In this document: piece after piece, positions 32,260 to 41,900 of the stretch
Layout of the letters: each line of letters starts with the position of its first letter
How positions within the stretch are numbered: the stretch's first letter is position 1
Assembly (NCBI GenBank): GCA_006386115.1
Contig: VFIW01000069.1
Location: forward strand, 124,001 to 188,000
Direction: 5' to 3'
From: Globisporangium splendens
Lineage: Eukaryota > Oomycota > Peronosporomycetes > Pythiales > Pythiaceae
DNA: 64,000 nucleotides
Made by a program: the position numbers and the translations under genes
Notes under the pieces: generated by a model
Databases searched by the model: none
Told to the model about the DNA's origin: nothing
What the model saw: only the letters and a program-made list of their open reading frames with translations

Positions 32260-34281
32260 CTAGTGGCTCACCATCTCGTGGAACGTAAAGTTGAAGCGCT
32301 TCGGTTGACCGAAATGCGGACTCAATGCCGCCATTTTGTCAGTCCACTCAAACACCGGGTTCTGGTCGGATGTCGGGCCGCTCACAGCTTCACATATGAG
32401 TTGCCGCTGTCCATTGCCACCATCTTCGCTCTGCTGTCCTCTCAGCCTGGACCACGAGGTCACTTTGGCGTCAATCGCGCCGTCGAGCGCGAACCACTGC
32501 GGGTCCTCTTCCAGGTCGTACCGGGACGCGACAGCATGAGAAGCGTGGTGACTTGACAATGGGTCTTCGCGCCAGTTGTTGTACCGCATGATGCGCTTGA
32601 GGTCATCGAGAGACTGGACTTGCGGTGCGTCCCGTTGGAAGATCTTGGCGCGGGTGCAGTTGGCGTGCGACCACGACGCGCTCCTGTTCATGGATATGTA
32701 CGCGGCCAGGAAGCCCGAGCGCTCGTAGGTGCTGGCAAAGTACGGCACATTGTAGGAGCCCCAATACCCAACACTGTTGATCACAGGCGACATGTCTTCT
32801 ACGTGAATGAAGCCTGGTAATTGCTCTAACACCGTAAAACCGTTCTTGTGGAAACCCGTGCCGGGCGTAAATTTGTTGGTGTCGACGATCATCCACTGGT
32901 CGTTGTACGTGCCACTGTTGAATTTGGCAAACGTTGCGGCCCAGCTCATGCCGTCTTCCGCGAGAAAATTTGCTGCTTTTGACCGCAGCCAGCACAATAC
33001 GCTCTTCGGGCTCACGAACTCGTACAGCTCGTTGTCGAACACACCGTGGGTTGTCTCCAGGATCCCGAGACCTGCATTCGTCAAGTACCAATCGTCCACT
33101 GAGGACAGGTACCCTGGGCTGCTCGACATGGAGATCTTTCGACGTCTCCCAGAGACGTTTTGATTCGGAGTTGATCGCGACGGCAACGATGACGGCGATG
33201 ATGGTGGAAGTGGCACTTCGTAGTGCTTGAAAATGCGGTTCATGGAGCTGTACACGTCCCATGTCGCATGGCCCCAGACGACATCCGCGAAATCAGGGAG
33301 GATGCGGATCAACGCCGAGCATTTCAGGTTCTTGAGGAACTTGTAGAATGACTGCGTAATTTTGTCACTGGCGGTAATGGTGGCAGCATTTTGAGCTTTC
33401 ACATTCGCTCGTCGCTGGATCGCAGGGATCAGGTCTTCCAGATCGCCGTCGGCATTCAGCATAAACAAATCGATTTCCGACGCTGGACGCTTGCTGCTTG
33501 AGAAATGCGTGTAGCCCTGGACGAGTCCGTCGAACTGGGACAAGATCGAACCGATGGTGTCCCAGTACTGCGCATCATCGTTGTCCGTGAGCGTCGGGTG
33601 CTTGTCGTAGTAAGCGACTTGCTCTCTCACCCACGCGAGGTTCTCGCGCAGAAACGCTTGGAGATTGTGCAAGGTCGCGAGATCAGCAGCGTCGCCGTTC
33701 GGGAAGAACGTCAGGTACACATTCAGGAAGTGCTCGTCGATGCGGTGGTGCGTGAGCGCTGCTTCGGCGTACCCCGCGGCAAACATGACCTCTCGTCGTC
33801 GCTTTCGAGCGAGGCTCGCGTCTTGAAGCTCTGTCTCACGCAGGTCCGTCGTATTGACCCAGAGCTGAGACCATCCGATCGCGTACAGACTGTCGTTGAA
33901 GGTCGCCCACGCATCGGCTCCATCATGAGGTTCCTCCCGCGTGCTGATCAACGCATCCGCATCGTCGATTCCATCGTGAAGGCGTGAAAACACGCGCACG
34001 TATCTCACTTCTCCTCCAATCGCACTGCCCTCCGACGGTTGCAGCCGGGCATGATGACTCATCAATGCGTCCTTCGTGGAGACCGAGATCTTTTCAGCAC
34101 TCTCAGACGAGAACGCAAACATCGCGATCACGAGCATGCACCCAACCACAAAGCTCAGGACGACTCCACGTGGCTTCTCACGTCTCGGTCTTGCTGCTGG
34201 GTCCTGAGCCAGCGCATCGTCTTCCTGGAACGTACCATATCGATCGTGAATGCGCTGATTGCGCGTCGTGGACGAGGTCAT
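32260..34281 (-). CDS. Phospholipase B-like protein (Ntn hydrolase), type II membrane
   Basis: A single exon, 673 aa, starting MTSSTTRNQ. Residues ~40-60 (GVVLSFVVGCMLVIAMFAFS) form a signal anchor after a charged N-terminus, placing the rest in the lumen or outside. The body matches the phospholipase B-like/PLBD family: KCSALIRILPDFADVVWGHA, WDVYSSMNRIFKHYE, SSPGYLSSVDDWYLTNAGLG, KFNSGTYNDQWMIVD. In animal members a Cys at the KCSAL position (Cys321 here) is the N-terminal nucleophile exposed by self-cleavage. The residue before it is Lys rather than the usual Ser/Gly, so processing may differ. A Ser/Pro/Arg-rich insert follows at about 360-390. Family members are lysosomal or secreted amide/ester hydrolases. 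The start is supported by an Inr-like site 28 bases upstream. Confidence 0.92.
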   Translation of the reverse strand: MTSSTTRNQRIHDRYGTFQEDDALAQDPAARPRREKPRGVVLSFVVGCMLVIAMFAFSSESAEKISVSTKDALMSHHARLQPSEGSAIGGEVRYVRVFSRLHDGIDDADALISTREEPHDGADAWATFNDSLYAIGWSQLWVNTTDLRETELQDASLARKRRREVMFAAGYAEAALTHHRIDEHFLNVYLTFFPNGDAADLATLHNLQAFLRENLAWVREQVAYYDKHPTLTDNDDAQYWDTIGSILSQFDGLVQGYTHFSSSKRPASEIDLFMLNADGDLEDLIPAIQRRANVKAQNAATITASDKITQSFYKFLKNLKCSALIRILPDFADVVWGHATWDVYSSMNRIFKHYEVPLPPSSPSSLPSRSTPNQNVSGRRRKISMSSSPGYLSSVDDWYLTNAGLGILETTHGVFDNELYEFVSPKSVLCWLRSKAANFLAEDGMSWAATFAKFNSGTYNDQWMIVDTNKFTPGTGFHKNGFTVLEQLPGFIHVEDMSPVINSVGYWGSYNVPYFASTYERSGFLAAYISMNRSASWSHANCTRAKIFQRDAPQVQSLDDLKRIMRYNNWREDPLSSHHASHAVASRYDLEEDPQWFALDGAIDAKVTSWSRLRGQQSEDGGNGQRQLICEAVSGPTSDQNPVFEWTDKMAALSPHFGQPKRFNFTFHEMVSH

Positions 34282-34308
34282 CGGGCACGTTCACGCCGCC
34301 TACTGAGC

Positions 34309-34322
34309 GAATTCCGAAATGA
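34309..34322 (-). promoter_or_regulatory. Inr/FPR-like core promoter of the phospholipase B-like gene
   Basis: The minus strand reads TCATTTCGGAATTC, matching TCATTYYN followed by a CAWTTT-like box with two substitutions. It ends 27 bases before the ATG. Confidence 0.5.
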
Positions 34323-34890
34323 CGACGCGTGGAGCTCTCTCTGTAACGCGCCTCTGATCAGTCATTCCCACAGAGAGAGAGAGAGAGGGCGCCACGAATT
34401 CACTGAATCTTCGTCCATTCGTTCCCATTTCGAAGCAGCAGCGAATCACAGACGAAAGCTACTGGACATCACCACATCCACCCACCCACTCCCATACAAA
34501 TTTCAAGTATGTTGCGCTGTTAAACACCAGTTCATGGGGTGGCATTTCAGATCGTTGATGCGCTCGCTGACGTCAGAACGTGGCACTTCAAGAACCCTCC
34601 AGGCGATCCCAGTTAACATCGATTTTCGATTTTAACAGGCTAAATGAGGTGTAAAATGCGTAATTATCTGATATAAGGAGAACTATGAAGAAGAATCAAG
34701 GTAGCTATTGCCTTCGTTGAAGTTGCCGTGCAAGAAAAAAGAAAGAAACGTGCTGCGGAAACGGCAACTCCGCGCTCCAGATGGCATAGCAGTGGCACTT
34801 AATGTGGCGATATGTGCATCTGAGTGTATGGATACGTGTGTGTATGCACATGTTAGCGCCATGCAGCTCCCCTTCTGTTGCCGTGTGTGG
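34323..34890. other. Intergenic region with GA microsatellite
   Basis: About 570 bases between two minus-strand genes. It contains (GA)8 at 34372-34387; nothing else was recognised. Confidence 0.5.
34372..34387. repeat. (GA)n microsatellite
   Basis: Sixteen bases of AG/GA dinucleotides upstream of the phospholipase B-like gene. Confidence 0.9.
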
Positions 34891-35541
34891 CTACCGCAGA
34901 AAATTGTGCTGTGCCATTGCGGCTGTGAGGCTCAGTTCACACTCGGCGCGGATGCGCTCGATCTGCTGCTTGGAGAACGCGCGCTCGGCGTCGAAGCGCT
35001 TGCACAGCCGCTCGCGCGCGATACTCGACACCCTCCAGATGCAGTTGCACCTCGCGCTCGAGCTCGCGCTGCATCTCCTCGATGACCATGCACTGTACCT
35101 GCGCAAAGTACTGCGTCCGCATGCGCTCCAGGAGCTCGGCCTCGAGCTGCCGCTTCACGATCGCCGAGATGTCCCTCCGCTGCGGCTCCTGGCGTACGTC
35201 GTCGATTGAGTCGAGCGACCGCTTTTCCGCCTTCTACTGCATTGTATATGCGCGCACACATGGTGGAAAGAAAGCACGTAGGTTTGCATAGGACTCATTG
35301 CGTGCATGGACCATCGATGATGAATAGTTTATTGAAGAGCATGCGCCTCTTACTTGCCGAGCTGCCGAATCTGCCACGCGACTGAGTCGCCGAGTCTCCG
35401 CGTCGATTGCGTCTCGGCACAGAACGCATTGTCGTGTCTGGGTTTCGATGGCGATTTCGACTCGAGTGACGCGGGCTTTTCTGTAGAGACGTGCATGACG
35501 AGAAGCTCCCCGGTCTCGGCGTCTCGTAGATCCATCGCCAA
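34891..35541 (-). pseudogene. Broken coiled-coil protein gene
   Basis: An ATG at 35541 opens a first exon of 62 codons (MAMDLRDAETGELLVMHV..) that ends at a good GTAAGA donor (35353). A second coding block (about 35230-34891) encodes a charged helix: ISAIVKRQLEAELLERMRTQ, then EMQRELEREVQLHLEGVEYR. After EYR a CGCGCG run at about 35020 shifts the frame, and the coiled coil resumes as RLCKRFDAERAFSKQQIERI in another frame until a TAG at 34891. I could not join exon 1 to exon 2 in frame with any GT..AG pair. Two disruptions suggest decay, though a sequence error in the CG run is possible for one of them. Function unknown. Confidence 0.5.
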
Positions 35542-35962
35542 GCTTCAATTCGCCTCAGACGTGCTGTTTTTGCTGCTGGCTGACAACGCGAGTAAACCTC
35601 CTCACCGCATACAGCTAATTGCCTCAATGCTGAATCTCATAAGGCTGTAGGATCGTGTCCACGTCGTCGCAGTTAATTTGGGGGCACGCTTGAAACGAGT
35701 CGTTTCTATCAGTTTTCCCAAAGCGACACTTTCGGCAAGGCACATGGAGGGTGAGTGTATCCATTTGTATTCGCGAGCGCACTCCGTCGTATCAACTCCT
35801 TGTGTGCCTTTACAGTCGTGTAGTTAGGTCTTCCCAGCAGCGACTCGTGCGTTTGAAGAGGCAGGCACGTTTTGTACCTCGAGCAACACAAGCTCTGGTT
35901 CTTCAAGGTCGACTCGGCTATTAAATTGCTCGACTTGACTTTGGTGGCACTTCAGACACACA
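35542..35962. other. Divergent intergenic region
   Basis: About 420 bases between the broken coiled-coil gene (minus) and the kinesin pseudogene (plus). No further gene or clear core promoter was seen. Confidence 0.5.
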
Positions 35963-38143
35963 ATGACGAAACCTGATAAGAGCCCGAGAACATTCGCGTC
36001 GCAGTGCGATGCCGCCCGATGAACGAGCGCGAGATCCGCGAGCAGGCCGTGTCGTGCTTCACGAGCGAGAACGGTAATGCGGTGCTCACGAACCTTGAGA
36101 ACCCGAGCGAGAAGCACGAGTTCGGCTATGATTTCGTGTACGGCTGCGGTTCGCTGCAAGAGACAGTATTCCAGGACATTGGCGTGCCTATTCTCGACAG
36201 AGCGTTTGGAGGATATAATGGTACGATCTTCGCGTACGGGCAGACCGGCAGTGGTAAGACATTCAGCATGAGCGGAGTCAGCGGCAATGAGAGCCTCGAG
36301 GGATTGATTCCTCGAATGAACAAAACGATCTTTGAGCGCATCGAAGTGGAGAAAGTACAAGACCCGAATAAACTATTCCTCGTCGAGTGTTCGTTCTTCG
36401 AGATCTACAACGAGATCATTTACGACCTCCTGGATTCCAGCGGGGACGGCAAGAAGAACAAAGGCGGGCTGGAGATCAAAGAACACTCGGTCTTGGGGAT
36501 CTACGTGAAGGATTTGCAGGAACGTGTCGTGGAAAGCCGAGAAGAAGTGATTGAGCTGATGGCTCAGGGAGCCCAAGCCCGAACGGTAGGGTATACGCAG
36601 ATGAACTCCGAGAGCTCCCGGTCTCACTCAATTTTCGCGATTAAGATCCACCAGAAAGATTCGACTGATGAAAGCAAAAACATTTTCACCAAGATCAATT
36701 TGGTCAATCTAGCAGGCTCCGAGCGCGCTGCATCGACTGGCGCACAAGGAGATCGACTGAAAGAAGGCGCAAACATCAACAAGAGTCTGAGCGCGCTGAG
36801 CAACGTCGTCAGCGCACTTGTGGAAGCCTCGCGAACGGGGAAGAAAGTGTTTATCCCGTATCGCAATTCCAAACTCACGCGTGTGCTTCAGGAGTCTCTT
36901 GGTGGGAACAGTCTTTGCTCCATGCTTGCAACCCTGTCCCCAGCGAACACCAATTTCCCTGAGACGCTCAGCACTCTAAGGTACACGAGTCGTGTGAAGT
37001 CGATCAAGGTGAATGCGAAGAAAAACGAGGCTTCAAGTCAGATTAGCCAGCTGAACGAAGACATTGCTGCGCTCAAGAAAAAGTTAATGGAGCAGACCGA
37101 ACTGACGCTGGGACTGGACCCAAAGGAAAAGGAAGAGATTGTCAAAGCGTATGAGAAGCAAATCCAGGAAATGGATCGCATTCGACTGCAGACCTGGGAA
37201 AACAAAGCCAAGCTTTCAAAGCAACACGAATTAGAGCGAAAGAGACTCGCAAAGGAGAAAGCGATCGCTGGCCAAAAGATTAGAGAAGAACGTACAAGGA
37301 AGTGGAAGTTGCTGGAAGAAAGAGGTGACATTGAGCTCATGCTGCGCGATCTGGATCGCTCTCCGTCTGGAGTGACTGGCGCTACGGGCTGTAGCTCCGT
37401 TGAAGAAAAATGGCTCGAGGAGACTGCCAAGTTGAGATCCCTCGAGAGCGAAAGCAAAGATCACCGAACGCTCGTCATGGTCTCCAAAGATCCGTTGCAT
37501 AAAGATGTCGAGCAGTGGGCAAAACGCTTTCAGGTTGATACGAAAGGCAATAGTAAGCGTGGCGATTCTGCGGCGGTGCATATGACAGCGAGTCAACTGT
37601 GTAACAAGCTGCAGAATATACACCAAGAAAGCGCGCAGCTCGTGGCGCTCGAAAACTCGCTCATTGTTGAAAGCAATAGCTTGATCAATGATATGATGAG
37701 CGAGCTTATTCGCTTCAGAGAACACCGCGCCAAGTTGAAGGCAACCACCAGTGCTTCTAAGCCCTAAACAACAGCAGCACCGGGTGCAGCGTCCGCGAAA
37801 CCAGCAGCTAATGCAACGAAAGAAGTCGAGCAAGTCATGGAAGAGCGAGAAAAAGGGTTGGGAATCACACTCGCACTGGTGCAGATGCAGCGTGCAAAAA
37901 TTGTTGCGTTTGTGAAGAGTGAGCGGAAACGAGTCTACAATTTCTCAGAAGTGACGACGCAGTTCACGAAGCATATCGACGCTCAGATCGCTAGCATATC
38001 CGTCTCTTCTGGCGCACAAGCGAAACCAGAAGGGCAGCAAGTACAAAGTCCTCAGTCTGCGGGTGTTTGGCAGGGTACAAAGAAGAGATTGCTCGCCATC
38101 ACCGAAAAATAGGACAAATACTGGACAACAGAAGAGACACAAG
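35963..38143 (+). pseudogene. Kinesin pseudogene, 5' part (motor and neck/coiled coil)
   Basis: The motor domain reads IRVAVRCRPMNERE, P-loop GQTGSGKT (about 36239), switch I NSESSRSHS and switch II LVNLAGSERA, then the neck, ending near residue 340. Charged coiled coil and linker follow. Lesions: the ATG at 35963 is in a different frame from the motor (a one-base loss in the C run near 35984 explains it); TAA at 37765-37767 interrupts the frame, which resumes in phase to 38110; TAG at 38110-38112 interrupts it again; and a LINE sits at 38144. Switch II has Asn where kinesins normally have Asp (VDLAGSE). Intact kinesins move cargo on microtubules; this copy cannot give a full protein. The kinesin subfamily was not determined; the motor looks somewhat kinesin-3-like. 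Confidence 0.85.
38133..38143. repeat. Target-site duplication of the LINE, left copy
   Basis: GAGACACAAGC, repeated at 44309-44319. Removing the LINE and one copy joins the kinesin frame before and after it in the same phase. Confidence 0.88.
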
Positions 38144-38851
38144 CTCGAACAATTGACGGCTGCTGAACAAGCCCTTCGAAGACAGCATTTTCGTGCAAAC
38201 AACAAAGCCATGCACGACTGGACCACGGCGACTCGACAAAATCGAAGATTCAGCTTGCCTTCAGTTGATCCAAGCGACGTCTCCAAATTGACTGGATGGA
38301 TTCCCAGTCACGTGGATGCTCTAAGTGCGCTCATTTGTGCACTGCCTTTTCCACTGGAGGTCTTGCGCATGTTCCCAGTGAAAAAGCTCCTTGATTTTAG
38401 GCACAGCATAAACAGTCAAGCTCAACGCGCATTAATCCGGCATCACTCAGCTGACGATGCAGTTAGCGCGCAAGTGCGAGCCTTTTGTAAGAAATGGGCC
38501 ACGGCTGTTGACGCCTTTCCGCAAGGCTCCGCTCGTTGGTCCATGACTGACAACATCAAGCAGTGGAACAGACTTGAAAAGCTAGATGATAGCCTATTGA
38601 TCGCGACCGTCTCGCGACCCATTGACCCAGACAAATGGGCAATTCTCAATGTGATATGTCTTCTACTGCCCAGCATGTTCCCCAAGCACGAAGCCGTTGG
38701 TCACGTTATGCCTGAAACCCGAGCTGAAGAATATTGGCGTTCGTCTTCTCTTCAATCAGCAATTGATGCGATTGTGGGCACGACGACGTCATGGTCGCTA
38801 TTGGCGCACCAGCATGAGCTGGAGGTCCAACAGCGGCACAATCAGAACTAA
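38144..38851 (+). CDS. LINE ORF1 protein, 5'-truncated
   Basis: An open frame from the 5' junction to TAA at 38849-38851, about 235 codons. The first internal Met is in NNKAMHDWTTATRQN. The frame happens to be open into the neighbouring kinesin sequence, but that part is a different protein. There is no recognisable zinc knuckle or RRM. ORF1 proteins usually bind element RNA; here that role is assumed from position only. Confidence 0.6.
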   Translation, partial: LEQLTAAEQALRRQHFRANNKAMHDWTTATRQNRRFSLPSVDPSDVSKLTGWIPSHVDALSALICALPFPLEVLRMFPVKKLLDFRHSINSQAQRALIRHHSADDAVSAQVRAFCKKWATAVDAFPQGSARWSMTDNIKQWNRLEKLDDSLLIATVSRPIDPDKWAILNVICLLLPSMFPKHEAVGHVMPETRAEEYWRSSSLQSAIDAIVGTTTSWSLLAHQHELEVQQRHNQN

Positions 38852-38996
38852 AGGCACCCATGGTGCCTCAACTCGCACTGTACTTGGTGGCAGTTCAGTG
38901 CGAGCAGGGGGAGATGGCTCAACTGTCTCTCCGGCGGAAGTACAGCGTGGAATACAAGGCACATCAACGTATTCCGGCGATGGACTACCGTTGTGA

Positions 38997-41900
38997 CCAT
39001 ATCAACCCATAACCCAAGCTCGTCGTGACAACCACCGACCCAGAAGGCGCAGTGCGACAGTCAATGCTCGCCATGAGCTATCTGTTGGATTCCTCACACA
39101 GAATGTGATGGGGTTCTCCAAATCCGACGCCAATCTGAACGCGTGGTTTTCACACTTTCGACAGACTGATGACTCAGGATCATTGGACATTGTCTTTCTC
39201 CAAGAAACGCACGTCCTGGAGACCGAAGTGGCATCAATGCAATCCAGATTTCGTCGAAGTTGGGGTTTTCAGGAACCATCAGAAGGGTCGGATCCCAGAC
39301 TCTCTCTCTGGTCAGCTTCCACCGAGCGCAAAGGAGGAGTGGCGATCTTGTTGAATCCCTATTCGTGCATACCTACACTGGCTCCATATAAGCAGGATCA
39401 GTGGAATGCGCACTGGATGGCAGCTACGGTGACGTTGCGTGGTGAAACGGTGTTACTTCTCAACATCTACGCTCCTTCTACCGTATTTGCAAGGGAAGCT
39501 TTCTACAGAGCACTATCAGGTCTCCTCTCGTCACATGATGGACCCATTCTGTGCGGTGGAGACTTTAATTGCACTCTCAACCAGATGGCAGACAGGTCTC
39601 ACAACACCCACAACAAAGTGCATGATTCCAGGGAACTGAAGAAACTGCTCCAGAAATTGGATCTTGTTGATACCCTCGAGGATGATGCTCTTCGCGCCAC
39701 GGACACACGAGACGTCAAAGCATTCCATCGACAGCATCACACCTACTACTATACACTGCCTTCAGGCGGCAGTGCCAGCAGTAGGCTCGACCGATGGTAC
39801 TGCAGCAACGACCATCTCGACTGGGTTCGCAGCGTCTACCAAAGCGTAGCTGGTCCATTCTCCGATCACAATGGAGTCACGATCCGGGTAGCTGCTCCTG
39901 ACAAGGTGATCCAAAGCAAGAAACCTCGAGTTGTCTATCCACTTCCGAAGAATGCAGCGGCGAGTATTGGAAAAGATTTCTTCGAAAAAGCTCATGATCA
40001 ACTTGATGAATTACGTGGACGTTACTCTTCGCCTCGTGATTATGCTCTGGCCACAGCAAATTGGTGGGATGAAGCCAAGATCGCGCTCAGGATCGGGTAC
40101 CTTGAAGCTAAAAAATCGTACTTCGCCAGATTGAATCAAGGATACAAGAAGAAAATCCAGAGGTTGCAACGACGCCTCTCAGAATCAGAAGCGCAGATGC
40201 TCGATCACTCTGGTGGAGCGGTGGGTGATCAAAACGTGGAGTTGTCGCAAGAGTTTCTTACCACCGCCACGAGTATCCGTCGAGCCATTGCAGAATGCAA
40301 ATCTAAGTGGCAGGCTTCGAAACGGGACCGCATTTTTCGGGAGCACATGCATCATGAACGAAAAACGAGCAAATCCTTCTACAAGCGTATCTCGACCAAG
40401 TTCCTTGACAACACTATCTTCACACTCGGTGGCACAGCGACTTGCGGGCCCATGCGTTCACGAGAACTTGCTGACGACATGGGAGAAGGATGGAAATCAA
40501 TCATGCAACAGGCACCCACTCTGCAAACTGACATCGATCAAATCCTTGATCCAGGAACAGCTATTCCTCCGTCGGACAGATTAGGCTTCCTGCTCAAACC
40601 GATCAATTCGAGTGAGATTAAACAGGCTGTGAAGAAATGCAAGAGAGGCAAAGCTCACGGTCCTGACGAACTCGGCAACGACTGGTACAGAGACCACTGT
40701 GACGAGATTACCGGTCTATTCGAGCGACTTTTCAACTTGTGGATACCCGAATGCGTTCTACCAAGTTCGTTCAGTGAAGCACATATTCACTGCATAAAAA
40801 AGTCCGTCTCTGCTGCGTCGCCGCTGGACTACACGCCAATCGCACTCCTCAACTCTGATTACAAAATATTCACACGGATATTTGCAACCAGATTGCGAAC
40901 TGTGCTCTCTTGGCTTATCCATCACATGCAAGCTGGTTTCGTTCCAGGGCGAGTAATCCCGACTACGATTGATGTGTTATTGGCTGCGCAACAGCGGGCC
41001 ACGAGTGACCCCGCCATGTCCAGAGCGATCGCGTTGCTCCTTGATTTTGCTAAAGCCTATGATTCACTCGATCGCAGCTTTCTGGCACAAGCGCTCCAGC
41101 ATCTTGGATTCCCATTGAAGTTCGTACACTTAGTGAAGGTGTTATACTCTCAAACCACTTACAAGTTCATTGTCAACGGTTTCCTGTCGAGAAAGTACAA
41201 CGTAACATCCGGAATTCGTCAAGGATGTCCGCTGTCCCCTCTTCTCTTCATCTTGGCGTTAGAGGTTCTTTATCGGAAAATCGAAGCGAGTGACGAAATA
41301 CACGGCGTTGAACTCCAGGCAGCAGGATGCGCAACTGAGGTTAGACTTGGAGGATACGCAGACGACACGACCATTTATCTTAGCGATCCCAAGGATATTA
41401 ACGCCGTGTTTGCAATCCTGGACAAATATGGAGCAGCTTCTGGGCTTCGAGTCAATCGGCACAAATCTGCAGTATTACCGCTGAACAAGGAATATAGCTC
41501 CACCGAAGAGTCAGTCAGTGACATTCATGTGCTACAACGTGAGGAACATTGCCGCTACCTCGGCATCCAAGTCGGACAAACGCCTTCGAATGCAAGTAAC
41601 TGGTCCAAGTGCATCCAAGCCTTACGTGTCAGACTCCGACTTGCGCGTCTCAAAACTCACTCTGTCGCCCAACGCGCAGCAATTGCCAGTGCCGTCATCA
41701 TACCCAAAGTGCTTTACGTGGCCAGGCACTCCTGGCCCTCTACGGCTATTGTCAATCAGCTACACGACCTAGTGAAACAATTTATCTGGGGCTCAAGGAA
41801 TGGTAAGCCTGCGAAACCGTGGATGAAGGAAGAACAAGCTGAACTCAAAAAAATGAATGGAGGCTTGTCAGTACCCAACATCAGAACTGAGCTGATGACG

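Noticed and set aside
34937..35261. Intact small coiled-coil gene at 34937-35158
   Set aside because: The frame ends in a non-coiled Arg/Ala-rich tail just after a CG run, while the coiled coil resumes in another frame down to 34891, so the apparent C-terminus is a frameshift product.
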